Shown here in pieces: positions 47,701-58,249 of a DNA stretch of 64,000 nucleotides. Under the pieces are notes generated by a model. That model did not search any database and had not been told where the DNA came from. It saw only the letters and a list, made by a program, of their open reading frames with translations. The stretch spans positions 41,600,256 through 41,664,255 of the forward strand of contig CM060108.1 in the NCBI GenBank assembly GCA_030522415.1, in the 5' to 3' direction. Made by a program: the position numbers and the translations under genes. Position 1 is the stretch's first letter, and every line of letters begins with the position of its first letter. This DNA comes from Channallabes apus (Eukaryota > Chordata > Actinopteri > Siluriformes > Clariidae).

Positions 47701-49730
47701 TTAAATTTTTTTTTTTTCTAAAATATTATCACAAGTGTAATGGCTCCATGGGTAATAACAGAAGAAAGAGGGGAAAAGGGGCATGCTTTGTTAAGTTTAT
47801 AACATGGTGTTTGCGCAACCTCCTAATAGCATAATGTCTTATTTAATAAAACGTATAATAGACAAAGACATTAAACACAGCAGCCTTATCATTTGTTACT
47901 ACTAGAGTGATTGCAGAGCGCAAACATCCTTTTTCTCGGCTTCAACAGTCTCTAAAAATTCATTAAACACATTTCATTCACTCACGGTAGCTGCTGTTTT
48001 GCAGGGCATGTTGTTTCACTTCGCTGATCACGTGACAGAAAGTAGCGATGCGATTGTCTTGTCTTGACGTGTCAGCTTTTGCTCAAAAATGCGGCTGCTA
48101 AGTGTCATGGTTTCAAACTTCTCAGACCTGGAAGTTGAAAGCTTCTAAAAAAAAAACAGGTTTTGTTAAAGACAGCTTCATGAAGTAGGGCAAACAATCT
48201 TTCCAAAATTAATACAATTCAGTGACTGTCATTTGGGTGTCAAAATGGTCATATTTAGCATGAAAACTTTTTTTTATGATTTAAGCCACATGCATGTTAT
48301 TCGAATATAAAGACAAAGATACTGTATAACGCCATTGCACATTTACGGAATTTGGCAAACACCCTTCAGTTGCCCTTCAAGCTTACTCATTTCCTGCACA
48401 CAGTTCTCATTTCTTTATGGAAGTCTGAAATCACTGCTGCTTCACCGCTGGAATTTGGAAGTTCAGGGTTGAGCAGCCAACAAGACCGAGTGGTTTCAGA
48501 TAACCCAAAAGCACACAGAGAATCACAGGCGCAGGTAGCAGCACCTGCACACACAGAAACACACCCCCAAGTCAGAATGTAGCTTCAGACAGAAGGCGGC
48601 TTGTTAGTGGTAGCCGTGTCGTGTAACTCTAGCCAGTGTGTGTCGGGCTAATCCGTGCCTTGCAGCAGGACTGGGGCATGAAGAGGGGGGTGAACATGTG
48701 CTTGGAAGCCCAAATTAACTCCCCCCTGACCTTGACCTCTACACACACATACACAAACATACACAAATCAGCTACTCAGTACAATCTTGCATCTTGTACT
48801 ACTGCCCCTCATAGGAAATTCCTGGAAGTGCCATGTGAAAAATGATTACCAATATGGTACAGGTTCTGTTAACAGCTTGACATTCATAAAGAGGAAGACA
48901 TTACATGACATATGGTAGCTCTTAACTTTTAATTAACCATTATAATCAAAAATATATATATTATTACAGTTGCTACTCTAACTTGGGTTCTAAATATGAA
49001 GGGAACAGCATTGATCACCAAGTGGTGGCAGGTTCATGTGGACCCAAGGCTCATCCAGGCCTACTTGGACCGAAGGCCATACCCTCTGGTCCAATCCCAG
49101 GGAAAAACTCCAACAAATTTAGGGGCCATGGTAGTGCAGGAGAAATAACAATTTAAGACACCAGGGTAACTGGATGAGAAGGAGAAACATTATAAGGTGT
49201 AGATTATAGTGTTTATTTACAGAGAGTAGAATCGACATGTGCAGACCATATAAACAGGATAGACACCAAAAAAACGAGAAGCAAGGAAAACAAGTCCCAT
49301 CTATGATTGAGAACATGGATGGTGCCAAAAGAATGAATGTTATTTAAAAAATAATAATAAATTAACTAGACTACACTGTATTCCATGTAGCTAACCTTAC
49401 TGCTAATCAAACAGATATACCTAACTAACACTAATGCAGCATGAATTGCGAAAAAAAAAAAAGTGTCAATGCTGGCCATGGTATAAAGGGCAAAACCTAA
49501 TTCAATCAAGCACCCATGGGATGCATCAAACAAATCCTACAGCTCCCAATGGATCCACTGCCAACATCCTGGTTCCGGACATCACAGAATACCCCAGAGG
49601 TCTTGTGCAGTCATGCACGGTAAACACAAAACCTTGGTGGTTAATGGTTTTAATCTCATAGCTGAGGAGTGTATATTTTAATGAAAATAATACACTGTAA
49701 ATATGTGAGAATTTGAGTAATAGAAAATAA
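44731..49730. other. Five kilobases of quiet AT-rich DNA
   Basis: No gene recognised. Weak traces: a SINE-tail-like piece at 47,530-47,585 (reverse of GTACATGTACTTTGACA...ATGACAATAAAA type), another at 48,340-48,385 (TTTACGGAATTTGGCAAACA), T runs at 46,989-47,010 and 47,705-47,718, and CTTTATTTATTTATT near 45,776. The rest appears unique. Confidence 0.4.
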
Positions 49731-50009
49731 TACACTCACTCACTAAAGCCGCTTTATCCTGAATACAGGGGGCCTGGAGACTTGTCGAGATACACCCTCG
49801 ACAAGGTGCCCATCCATTCCAGGGCAAACACACATACACTCATGCACATACGTTATGGGCAATTTTGGGACCGCACATTAACATAATCTGCATGTTTTTG
49901 AAATTTGGGAGGAAACACACCAAGCACGGGGAGAACATGGTAACTCCACGCACACAGACCCGAGCCTGGAACCTGGAGGTGCGAGGTGACAGTGCTAACC
50001 AATAAACCA
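49731..50009 (-). mobile_element. V-SINE copy, old, partly deleted
   Basis: On the plus strand CACTCACTCACTAAAGCCGC and the reversed 3' part are followed by the core (GGGAGGAAACACACC, GGGGAGAACATGGTAACTCC) and a reversed head (GACAGTGCTAACC). The single B-box region is damaged. Confidence 0.8.
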
Positions 50010-50026
50010 AAAATCATATATTACTC

Positions 50027-50035
<9 letters not shown>

Positions 50036-50081
<46 letters not shown>

Positions 50082-50451
50082 GCGCGGTGGTGTAGTGGTT
50101 AGCACTGTCGCCTTGCACCTCCAGGGTCCTGGTTCGATTCCCCGGCAAGGCTCGATTCCCGTCTCTGTGTGCATGGAGTTTGCATGTTCTCCGCGTGCTT
50201 GGTGGGTTTCCTCCGGGTACTCCGGTTTCCTCCCACAGTCCAAAGATATGCAGGTTAGGCTGATTGGCGTTCCTAAAATTGCCTGTAGTGTGTGAGTGTG
50301 TGTATGTGTGTGTGTGCCCTGCGATGGATTGGCACCCTGTCCAGGGTGTACCCCGCCTAGTGCCCGAAGTCTCCTGGGATAGGCTCCAGGCCCCCCGCGA
50401 CCCTGAACACAGGATTAAGCGGTATAGAAGATGAATGAATGAATGAATGAA

Positions 50452-50509
<58 letters not shown>

Positions 50510-50514
50510 TATAT
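50036..50514. repeat. (TA)n tract split by a SINE
   Basis: TA units occupy 50,032-50,078 and 50,456-50,514, on either side of the SINE at 50,079-50,455. A further (TA)n plus T-run lies at 50,649-50,713. Confidence 0.95.
50079..50455 (+). mobile_element. V-SINE copy inside a TA microsatellite
   Basis: Near complete, from GTGGCGCGGTGGTGTAGTGG to an extended (GAAT)n tail, with the doubled B-box block (GGTTCGATTCC, GGCTCGATTCC). Any target-site duplication is hidden because both flanks are (TA)n. It has few differences from the 7.6 and 40.35 kb copies. Confidence 0.95.
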
Positions 50515-50646
50515 GAGGTTTTGAGAAATTAATAACAAGTGAGAATTATGTGGTTGAATTTGAATTAACCTTTTCATACAAATTGAAATGTACCGTGACA
50601 AATTAGCAAGTTTTAGACTCTATTATCAACGGACTCATGAGCATGT

Positions 50647-50706
<60 letters not shown>

Positions 50707-50713
50707 TTTTTTA

Positions 50714-50934
50714 AAGAACATTTCTTGCCTTTTTTAATGAAGGCAGGGTCTTTTTTTTCTAGTTCTCTGGAATCTCGCCTACCTTGTTGCACATTTCAAG
50801 GTGCTTCTGCATCCTGAGCCACACTGGTAATGATATTTGATATGTGCTATGCAGTTTCACTGGAATAACATCACACTGCTAGATCATAGCTTCTTGCTCC
50901 TCTGGGGGATTTTTTTTAAAAGAGAGAGAGAGAA

Positions 50935-50982
<48 letters not shown>

Positions 50983-51215
50983 AAAAGCCTTGAGAAATTT
51001 CCAGCAAAATAGATCTTGTTGTTGTTGTTTGGTATTGAAGTCAAAGGTGTCTTTGCCATGCAGTTCTAAGCGTTTGAGAAGTAGCTGTACATGGCTGGAA
51101 TGCTGGCATCCTCCCGCTGCAGCAGCTCATATTGTTGCTGAAGGAACAGAGAGTGACACCGATCTCTTCTGGCAGAAACAAAACAAGCCCCTTCTGTTTC
51201 CCTTTTTGGTATACT
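50714..51215. other. Non-coding stretch with (GA)n
   Basis: A GA tract at 50,921-50,980. No gene seen. Confidence 0.5.
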
Positions 51216-51216
51216 C

Positions 51217-51218
<2 letters not shown>

Positions 51219-51287
<69 letters not shown>
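51219..51287. repeat. (GT)n microsatellite
   Basis: About 34 GT units. Confidence 0.98.
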
Positions 51288-51289
<2 letters not shown>

Positions 51290-53075
51290 GAAATTACACG
51301 CTGTTAAAAGAGAAGCTGCATTTAAAAAGCTATATTGTGTGCGAGGACGCCTGAGAATGCCATTAATCTCGGACTGACCCTGAAAACCATATTCTTTAGT
51401 GATGGAAAGCCAGTGTTATTTTATGATGGTCGAAGGAAAAAATAAAAAAATAAATAAATATAATAAAACAAAAAAAAATCCAATTTCATGCTAGGCTTTT
51501 ACAAATACCAAAATATATACTTTTTAATGCAATGAACATTCTGGTGCAAAGAAAGAAGTGTTGGCTGACTGGTGCTTTTTTTTCACCCTGAAATCATCAT
51601 GCCAAATAAATGTGTGCGAAATACCAGCCTTCAGAGCCTCCATGCCGACTGGACGCACTTAAGAAAAACAAACTTGACAAGTCTCGTTTCACTTTCTTCT
51701 CTGGATTTCAATGTCTGTGTTTTTAATTAACGCTTCTTTTCATGGATTCCTCCGTTTATAGGATTGATGCTGAATATTATAATAATTTTTACATCAACGA
51801 TTGTTAACATGCTTAGTTATCATTTCAGCCTCCTGCCGAACTTTTGTGTACCATCTCCGTCTTTTATTATTTTTTTTTCTCTTCTTCTTCAATCTGGAGT
51901 TTTGAAATAGTTTGAGCAGTTGGAAGTTTGTCAGAAGTTGTTGTCTCTCGTCGCTGATGTGAGGCCACGGAGAGACTCTGTGATGCGAGCAAGCGTGAGC
52001 TGCAACGTCGAACCATCATTTAGGAGAAGGAGGGTCAGAGGTTGATTGATTTTTGACGATTGTCTGGTTCATCCCCGTGTCTCTCTTGCATGCCAATGCG
52101 TTTCCAGCGCACGCTGTTATCAGAAAGGCTGCCTTTGATTGACGGCGCTGCTTCAGTCAATCCATCTCACGCCTCCCGGTAAGATGAAGTTAGCCCGATG
52201 GAACAGGCTACGCTGCAGGGGGTCACCGTGCACGGGTAATGGAACAAGGAGGTGAGAAAAACATCTAGCAGGGGGCACATCATTCTGCCTCTGTTCAGTC
52301 TCTCCACGGCGCTAGCGGACCTGAAAAACATCATCGCGCAACAGCAGCTCGGATCTGCCTGTAAATCTCTTAAAACAAACCGCCTTCCAGATAGGGGTTT
52401 TAGCCAAACACTCTTAAAGGCTGGAGTAATTACTTTCCTATCTGCAGGCGACAAAAGGTGCACTATTGTATATTTGAACAAATCAGTTAGGTTTTCCGCG
52501 TCCGGATAAGAAACGCTCGTGCAGAACGCATCTGTCAGAATGCCAGCACGACAGCCGGGGGAGCCATTAGGGCGTAAATTAGGTTTTAGCCCAAGCCATA
52601 AATCCACAAGGGGAAGTGCTGAGGTGATCTAATGCCACAGATGATCGAGGATGTAAAAATCACTGAAACAAAGACGCGACACGGGCTCTTTTCCCCCTGT
52701 CGGGATAATTCAATGCTTAATGGATGCCCGACTGCAGCTTTTTTGGCGCCCGTCAAAGTCGTCCATCGTGATTAACTCCCCGGTGCGCGCTCCCACCTGC
52801 ACACCGAGATGCTTTGCAGGTTTACGGCGGGTCACGCAGCTCTGCCTGGCACTGAACGAGGCCATTTCAGTCGCTGGTCAATCATCCAGAATGGGTGCGC
52901 CGGTATCTGGTAATCAAGTAGCCGCGAATCGAGGCTGCGAATGACACACAAACTTTGTGTCCCACTATATTATTTCTCATTCAGACCCAAAAAAGGCTTC
53001 TTGGTGAGAATATTCTCAGTCTTTTATTTCCAACCAAACAGCCTCATGACCTGATAAATATTATTAGCTGCTTAG
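51288..53075. other. Repeat-free block, possible conserved non-coding cluster
   Basis: From about 51,940 to 52,960 the sequence is mixed in composition and free of transposons. It contains GTGATTAACTCC (about 52,770), TGGTAATCAAGTAGCC (about 52,910) and TTGATTGACGGCG (about 52,135). A 146-codon minus-strand frame and an 85-codon plus-strand frame overlap here, and neither resembles a known protein. A conserved regulatory block is the more likely reading. Confidence 0.35.
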
Positions 53076-53250
53076 GGAGCAGGGGTAGCTCAGTAGTTAA
53101 GGAAGGTTCATGTCCCAGGACTACCAAACTACCACTGTTGGGCCCTTGAGCAAGGCTCTTGACCCCCAACTGCTTAGATGTAGAAGAAGATAAATGTCCA
53201 GTAAGTTATTCTGCATAAGGGAGTCTGCCAAGTGCCACAAGTGTAAATAT
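53076..53250 (+). mobile_element. tRNA-type SINE, second family
   Basis: A-box-like GGTAGCTCAGTAGTTAAGG, then CCACTGTTGGGCCCTTGAGC, GACCCCCAACTGCTTAGATG and the tail (AAGGGAGTCTGCCAAGTGCC, GTGTAAATAT). The B-box segment is damaged. Confidence 0.8.
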
Positions 53251-53731
53251 AAATATCTTGATAAATTGTGAAAATAAAATGACACAATACAATTTTAAAC
53301 CACGAAATGACAGACTGGATTATTGTGCTAAATTATTATTTCTGTAATTTCCTCTTTTATATCCAAGTCAAATAATTACCCCATGACTGATTTTGTTTGG
53401 TCAGGATGGAGGGATTTGTGCTTTGTGGACTCTCAAGTAAGACACACACTTTTTCAGTCTTATAAGATAAAAAAAAAAAAAGAAATATTTATGAATGAAT
53501 CACTCTTAATAGCTGCAAGCTGAAATGGAAACAAGAGCTCCACAATGTGACGTGAAATTTAACTGTAAGCAGAGAGGCGCTGCTTGTCAATAGGTGAGGC
53601 ATCCACATGAGGGATGATTAACTTTTTTATAAATTTTTTTAATTAATTTTTTTTTTTTTAAGATTATTGGTGATGAATGCGTTTTGGAGCAAAATAATGC
53701 ATTTTAAAATGATTTAATTGTGATCGCTTTG
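53251..53731. other. AT-rich non-coding stretch
   Basis: No gene seen. A run at 53,469-53,481 and T-rich sequence at 53,630-53,660. Confidence 0.4.
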
Positions 53732-53985
53732 GGGCGATACAGTGGCTTAGTGGTTAGCACTGTCGCCTTGCACCTCCAAGTTCTGGGTTCGATTTTCGCC
53801 TCGGGGTCTGTGTGCATGGAGTTTGCATGTGCTTGATGGGTTTCCTCCGGATACTCCAGTTTCCTCCCACAGTCCAAAGACATGCAGATTAGCCTAGTTG
53901 GTATTTCCAAATTGCCTGTAGTGTGTATCCTGTATTGCCTTTCCTCATGCCCTAAGTCTACAGGACTGTGCTTCATTCCTAACCT
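53732..53985 (+). mobile_element. V-SINE copy, 3' part deleted
   Basis: GGGGCGATACAGTGGCTTAG head, one B box (GGTTCGATTTTCG), CTCGGGGTCTGTGTGCATGG and the core. After CCTGTAGTGTG it jumps into a partial 3' section (CTCATGCCCTAAGTCTACAG) and loses the end. Confidence 0.85.
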
Positions 53986-53998
53986 GTACACTGTAAAT

Positions 53999-54103
53999 AC
54001 ATCCCTAATCTTACAACTTGCATTGATCTTTGTAGGTAATCTCCACATTGTACATGCTTCATTTATTCAATTGACAGTGAGAAAAGGAGTGTCTTTCATT
54101 CAT
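53999..54103 (+). repeat. Copy A of a duplicated 105-bp segment
   Basis: Nearly identical to 57,458-57,584: ACATCCCTAATC, TTACAACTTGCATTGATC, GTACATGCTTCATTTATTC and GAGAAAAGGAGTGTC occur in the same order. This copy lacks two short stretches present in the other. Confidence 0.9.
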
Positions 54104-55294
54104 CTGACAACTAAAGGAGAGGTTTTCATTTACTTTCTGTTGCCTTGTGCAAATATTGACTCAATTTTGTTCTGCTGTTGAGCAAATTTTGCTAAATCCT
54201 GCTATAAAACATGCTTTGGCAAATTAAACAAGCTTATCCATCTGGATTATTTTGGATTGCAGTTTTGGTTGACATTTCTTGAACCTGACAATTCCTTCAA
54301 ATACATGTTTAACAGATATTTTTGACTTGATGCTTTGCCCAAATTACTAAATGGTGCGATGCCAACAACAAGGTCAGTATTGCAGATTGGTCGGAGTGGC
54401 TTAAGATGAAGAGGTTAAAATCAGATAGAAAGGCACCGTAAGGGGGGCATGTCTGCTTTCATGCATGTAAAAATCAAACGAAATGGCTTTCACTCATTTT
54501 AATTTCGGCAAATGTTACATGACGTCTCCTTGGCACCCTGGACTGAGAGCCAAAGATTAATCGAGAAATGTGGAGTGACATTCTTACATCACGGTTGCCA
54601 ATTTTTATTATTATTTTTTTCTTCTCCTGATGGTATCACTAAGCAAAAGGCTGGGACTGTATATCCGAGACGCCAGTTTTACAGATTTCTAAACTTCCTC
54701 CTGGGAAGTTTTCTATAAATTTTTTTTCTTTTTCTTTAGCAGTTAATATTATTAATGTTCTAAAAGGTACATCATTAATGGATGTTTGTATAAAGCAAGC
54801 AAAAGTACAGCTTATTATTTACAACTTTGGGCTGGAGTTAATTAAATACATAGAAAATGAACAGGATATTGTTCAGTATACTGTAGTATTTCTTTCCTCA
54901 GTTCACCCTCATACACAGTAGGACTGGACCTTACAAACGTCTTTAAATCAATGTTATTTGCACAAATCGAACATCCGTTAATATCCTGTACATTGTGTAA
55001 AAGCACCACCATGCCTCTAACAAACTCCCTACATGCACATTACATCACTACTACTTGCTATCTATTATAGCAGATGATGCACGCAGGGCTACTTGCCCTA
55101 CCTTGCCTCATTTTATGTACACTTTACTGCACATCCCCCCCCCCACCGCCGCCTTTATTTAATCTGCAAAGTTACTGAACATTGTGAAATAACTACTTAT
55201 AATTATTTTGTACAGTGTTTTTATGTTAGTTTGTACTATGAGAGCTATGATATCTATTCTACAAACATATGACATGAAAGAACTGAGTTTTGAA
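54104..55294. other. Non-coding stretch
   Basis: AT-rich. A C-run at 55,135-55,145. No gene recognised. Confidence 0.4.
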
Positions 55295-55654
55295 TGAGTG
55301 TTCAAGTTAAACCGGGACTTTGGAATGGGCATTTTTATCAAAGGGCAAAGCCATGATTGAACTGCCTGCTTCATGTCTGAAACGCTGGCCTCCCAGGAAC
55401 TCCTTTAATGGCCCAAACATGTGGAAATGGCTTGGAGCGAGGTCAGGACTGTACAGGGGATGAGGCAATAACTCCCAGCTGAGTGCCTGTGAGGTATTGT
55501 GATTACAGTATGTGTACAGGTTCCGACAAACAGACGCGTCTTTACCAACAAGTTATGCACCATTTTAATATGTTTCAGGAGCACTCTGCCTATAATCTTC
55601 TGTAAATGTCAATTGCTTCACAAGAAATTTCATTCATTTGACTTGAACTCTTCT
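55295..55654 (-). mobile_element. Deleted mariner copy with terminal repeats
   Basis: GTTCAAGTTAAACCGGGACT at 55,300 pairs with TTTGACTTGAACTCTT at about 55,638-55,653. The interior 55,350-55,470 matches the reversed mariner C-terminal region (GCCTCCCAGGAACTCCTTTA, CTTGGAGCGAGGTCAGGAC), as at 19.4 kb. Most of the transposase is missing. Confidence 0.7.
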
Positions 55655-55797
55655 CATATTGCTTTATTTAAAACACAGCATAATGTGACGAGGATTGAGG
55701 TCAAAAGACGATTCTCTAAATTGTTTTATTCTTTTGTCTAATCTCAAATTCTTATATAACATCTCACTACATTCTCTCTACTGTACCTGCACATTCT

Positions 55798-56159
55798 CAT
55801 TCATTCATTCATTCATTCATTCATCTTCTATACCGCTTTATCCTGTATTTAGGGTCGCGGGGACCTGGAGCCTATCCCAGGAGACTCAGGGCACGAGGCA
55901 GGGTACACCCTGGACAGCGTGCCAATCCATCGTAGAGCACACACACACACACACACACTATGGTCAATTTGGGAACGCCAATTAGCCTAATCTGCATGTC
56001 TTTGGACTGTGGGAGGAAACCGGAGTACCCGGAGGAAACCCACCAAGCACGGGGAGAACATGCAAACTCCATGCACACAGAGACGGGAATCGAGCCTGGC
56101 TGGGAATCGAACCCGGACCCTGGAGGTGCAAGGCGACAGTGCTAACCACTACAACACCG
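55798..56159 (-). mobile_element. V-SINE copy, full length with perfect TSD
   Basis: On the plus strand (CATT)n, then CTTCTATACCGC, the reversed 3' part, core and head (GCTAACCACTACAACACCG). It has the doubled B-box block (AATCGAGCC and AATCGAACCC in this orientation). The perfect 12-bp duplication CCTGCACATTCT lies at 55,786-55,797 and 56,160-56,171. Confidence 0.95.
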
Positions 56160-56193
56160 CCTGCACATTCTTATGTCTCATAAGATTCCATTC

Positions 56194-56197
<4 letters not shown>

Positions 56198-56235
<38 letters not shown>
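56198..56235. repeat. (ATA)n microsatellite
   Basis: About 12 ATA units. Confidence 0.97.
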
Positions 56236-57346
56236 GATTTCCTTGTATAATTCTTCCAATGATAATTCTTTGATTCTTTTTGGTTTTTGGTTTTACTTAC
56301 TGGAGAAAACGTCCAAGGAATGTCCAAACTTCATCATATGCACTGATTTCCTCAGACTGCAATATAAGCACGATAAATCTGTCATATTAGCAGCTCATTT
56401 GTCGTGATTCTGCTGGGTCTTACTCAGTACCTCATGCTCGATTTAATAGAATCCGCAGTAGTAAGTGGCTCTGGAATAATTGTATCCAGATCGATGCAGC
56501 TAATTTCCATGCAGTTTATGAGCTGACTCAGGTGCGTTTGAGCAGCAAAGGAACACGAGACCATGCAAACTGAACGGCAGCTGTACAGCGCCGTATCTGA
56601 GGCAGGACCTGGTTTAAATTAAGGCTTGCGTAAACGGAGGGCTAATTGAGGGCCAGCTAGGGTTTGATAATTTTCCCCAGCTCTTACACACCTGGTAATG
56701 AACTGATAAGTTGAATCAGCTGTGCTAGTCGGGGGAAATCAATGAAGTCTGCTGGAATCCAGACACATGGGCGCAGATGGGGTTTGTTTTGGTTGAGTTG
56801 TTACTATGCAAACAGGAAGCAGGGCGATACGCACTGTACATATCGTTAGTAATGACGGCCGGTGATGAAATTAGCTAGAAGGATAAAAATCTACGGATCT
56901 CACATCTGTGTAGAGCTTAAAAATGAGACTGTTGGGTTCATGCAATCCGTCATCGATGGTGTGATGCAATGTGAAGTAGTACTAAATATACTTAGAGGCG
57001 AAGAAATATCAGCATTAAACTGCTAGAATAAAGTAAAAAAAAAAAAAACAGATTTAATATATATGCTTCTTCTTCGTCTGTCGTTTTGTATAACTTCTAC
57101 TTTGATTGCTTTTTAAGTAGTGCTGTCAATCAATTTAAATTTCAATCTACTTAATCACATAGTCTTTAATAATGAATCATGATTAATCACAGTTGTAAAA
57201 TATTATTATATCATTTATTACATATTTATTATAATATTTTATTATAAACGTGCAATGTTGGAATAAACTGTATAACATCTCAAACTTTAACATTAAACAA
57301 AATTCAAATCTCTCAAACTGAATTCAGTGATTGCGTATTATGGGGT
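56236..57346. other. Non-coding stretch
   Basis: Contains the MITE-like remnant at 56,516-56,725. A run at 57,035-57,049. No gene recognised. Confidence 0.4.
56516..56725. mobile_element. Possible MITE remnant
   Basis: TGAGCTGACTCAGGTGCGTTTGAGC at the left and CACACCTGGTAATGAACTGA...GAATCAGCTGTGC at the right resemble a fish element rich in CAGGTGTG and TGATTCAGCT words in opposite orientations. Strongly diverged. Confidence 0.35.
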
Positions 57347-57440
57347 GTAGCAACCAACAGCAAGGCTTGAACCCAGATCCTCAAACCCACAAACCAGCAA
57401 CCTAGAGCCTTAGACACCTGAGCCACCACTCTCACGTCCT
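57347..57440 (-). mobile_element. tRNA-type SINE head, second family
   Basis: The reverse strand reads GTGGTGGCTCAGGTGTCTAA (A box), then GGGTTCAAGCCTTGC (B box), with no tail. It is related to the copy at 62,649. Confidence 0.65.
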
Positions 57441-57457
57441 ACAGATAATATATTCAT

Positions 57458-57584
57458 ACATCCCTAATCTTTTTTTCTAATGAAGTTACAACTTGCATTG
57501 ATCTTTGTAGGTAATCTCCACACTGTACATGCTTCATTTATTCAATTGACAGTGAGAAAAGGAGTGTCGACATCTTTCATTCAT
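57458..57584 (+). repeat. Copy B of a duplicated 105-bp segment
   Basis: Matches 53,999-54,103 with two short extra stretches (TTTTTTCTAATGAAG near 57,470-57,484 and GACAT near 57,568). It is immediately followed by the L2 3' untranslated sequence. Confidence 0.9.
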
Positions 57585-58014
57585 GCTAATGTATTTCTCT
57601 ACCCATCCCGAGGCATCGGGAGATTTTGCCAGCTTCAGTAGACAAAGGCCGACCCTGCGAGGTTCCTGAGGCATCCAGAGAAGGACCAGCTCCAACTGGA
57701 TTCAGCTTTATGATGGTTGGAGCTACACATGCTGCTCCTGTGCTTCCAGTGATCCAGACCTCATCTGCCCTCTGCACCTACTGACTCGTCCCTATGCTGA
57801 ACTGGTCTTCATGTCAATTTAAATAATTTCTGCCATATTGAATTTTCACCTGCACAACACACAAGATGTTATATAACTTCTATCTGTTATCGCCCAAATG
57901 AGGATGGGTTCCCTGTTGAGTCTGGTTCCTCTCAAGGTTTCTTCCTAATGCCATCTCAGGGAGTTTTTCCTTACACATCCACACTTCCAATTATTTTCTT
58001 TTCTATAATTATTA

Positions 58015-58045
<31 letters not shown>

Positions 58046-58177
58046 TTTATTCATTTATTTATTTATTTATTATAATTTTTTTTTTGTAGAATTTCTTTCA
58101 TTTTTGTGAAGCTGCTTTGAGACAATGACCATTGTTAAAAGCGCTATATAAATAAAATTGAATTTAATTGAATTTAA
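57585..58177 (+). mobile_element. L2-clade LINE 3' end, 5'-truncated
   Basis: From GTATTTCTCTACCCATCCCG to the (AATTT/AATTG)n tail it matches the 3' untranslated region of the LINE at 61,255-61,895. It lacks an internal segment of roughly 90 bases (after TTTTTCCTT) and has an expanded (ATT)n/(TTTA)n tract at 58,010-58,072. The minus-strand frame in it is spurious. Confidence 0.9.
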
Positions 58178-58249
58178 TCATAATCCAAACAAGTTCTCAA
58201 TAAGGTGTGCAACTGTGTTTCTGCGCGATATATCTTTGAGTCTTCTAAT

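Noticed and set aside
52167..52607. 146-codon minus-strand frame
   Set aside because: No family resemblance, and an overlapping plus-strand frame is also open. Unbiased composition rather than coding explains it.
57586..57777. Minus-strand frame repeated at 61,230-61,442
   Set aside because: Antisense of the LINE 3' untranslated region. Identical in both LINE copies because of shared ancestry, not because of a gene family.
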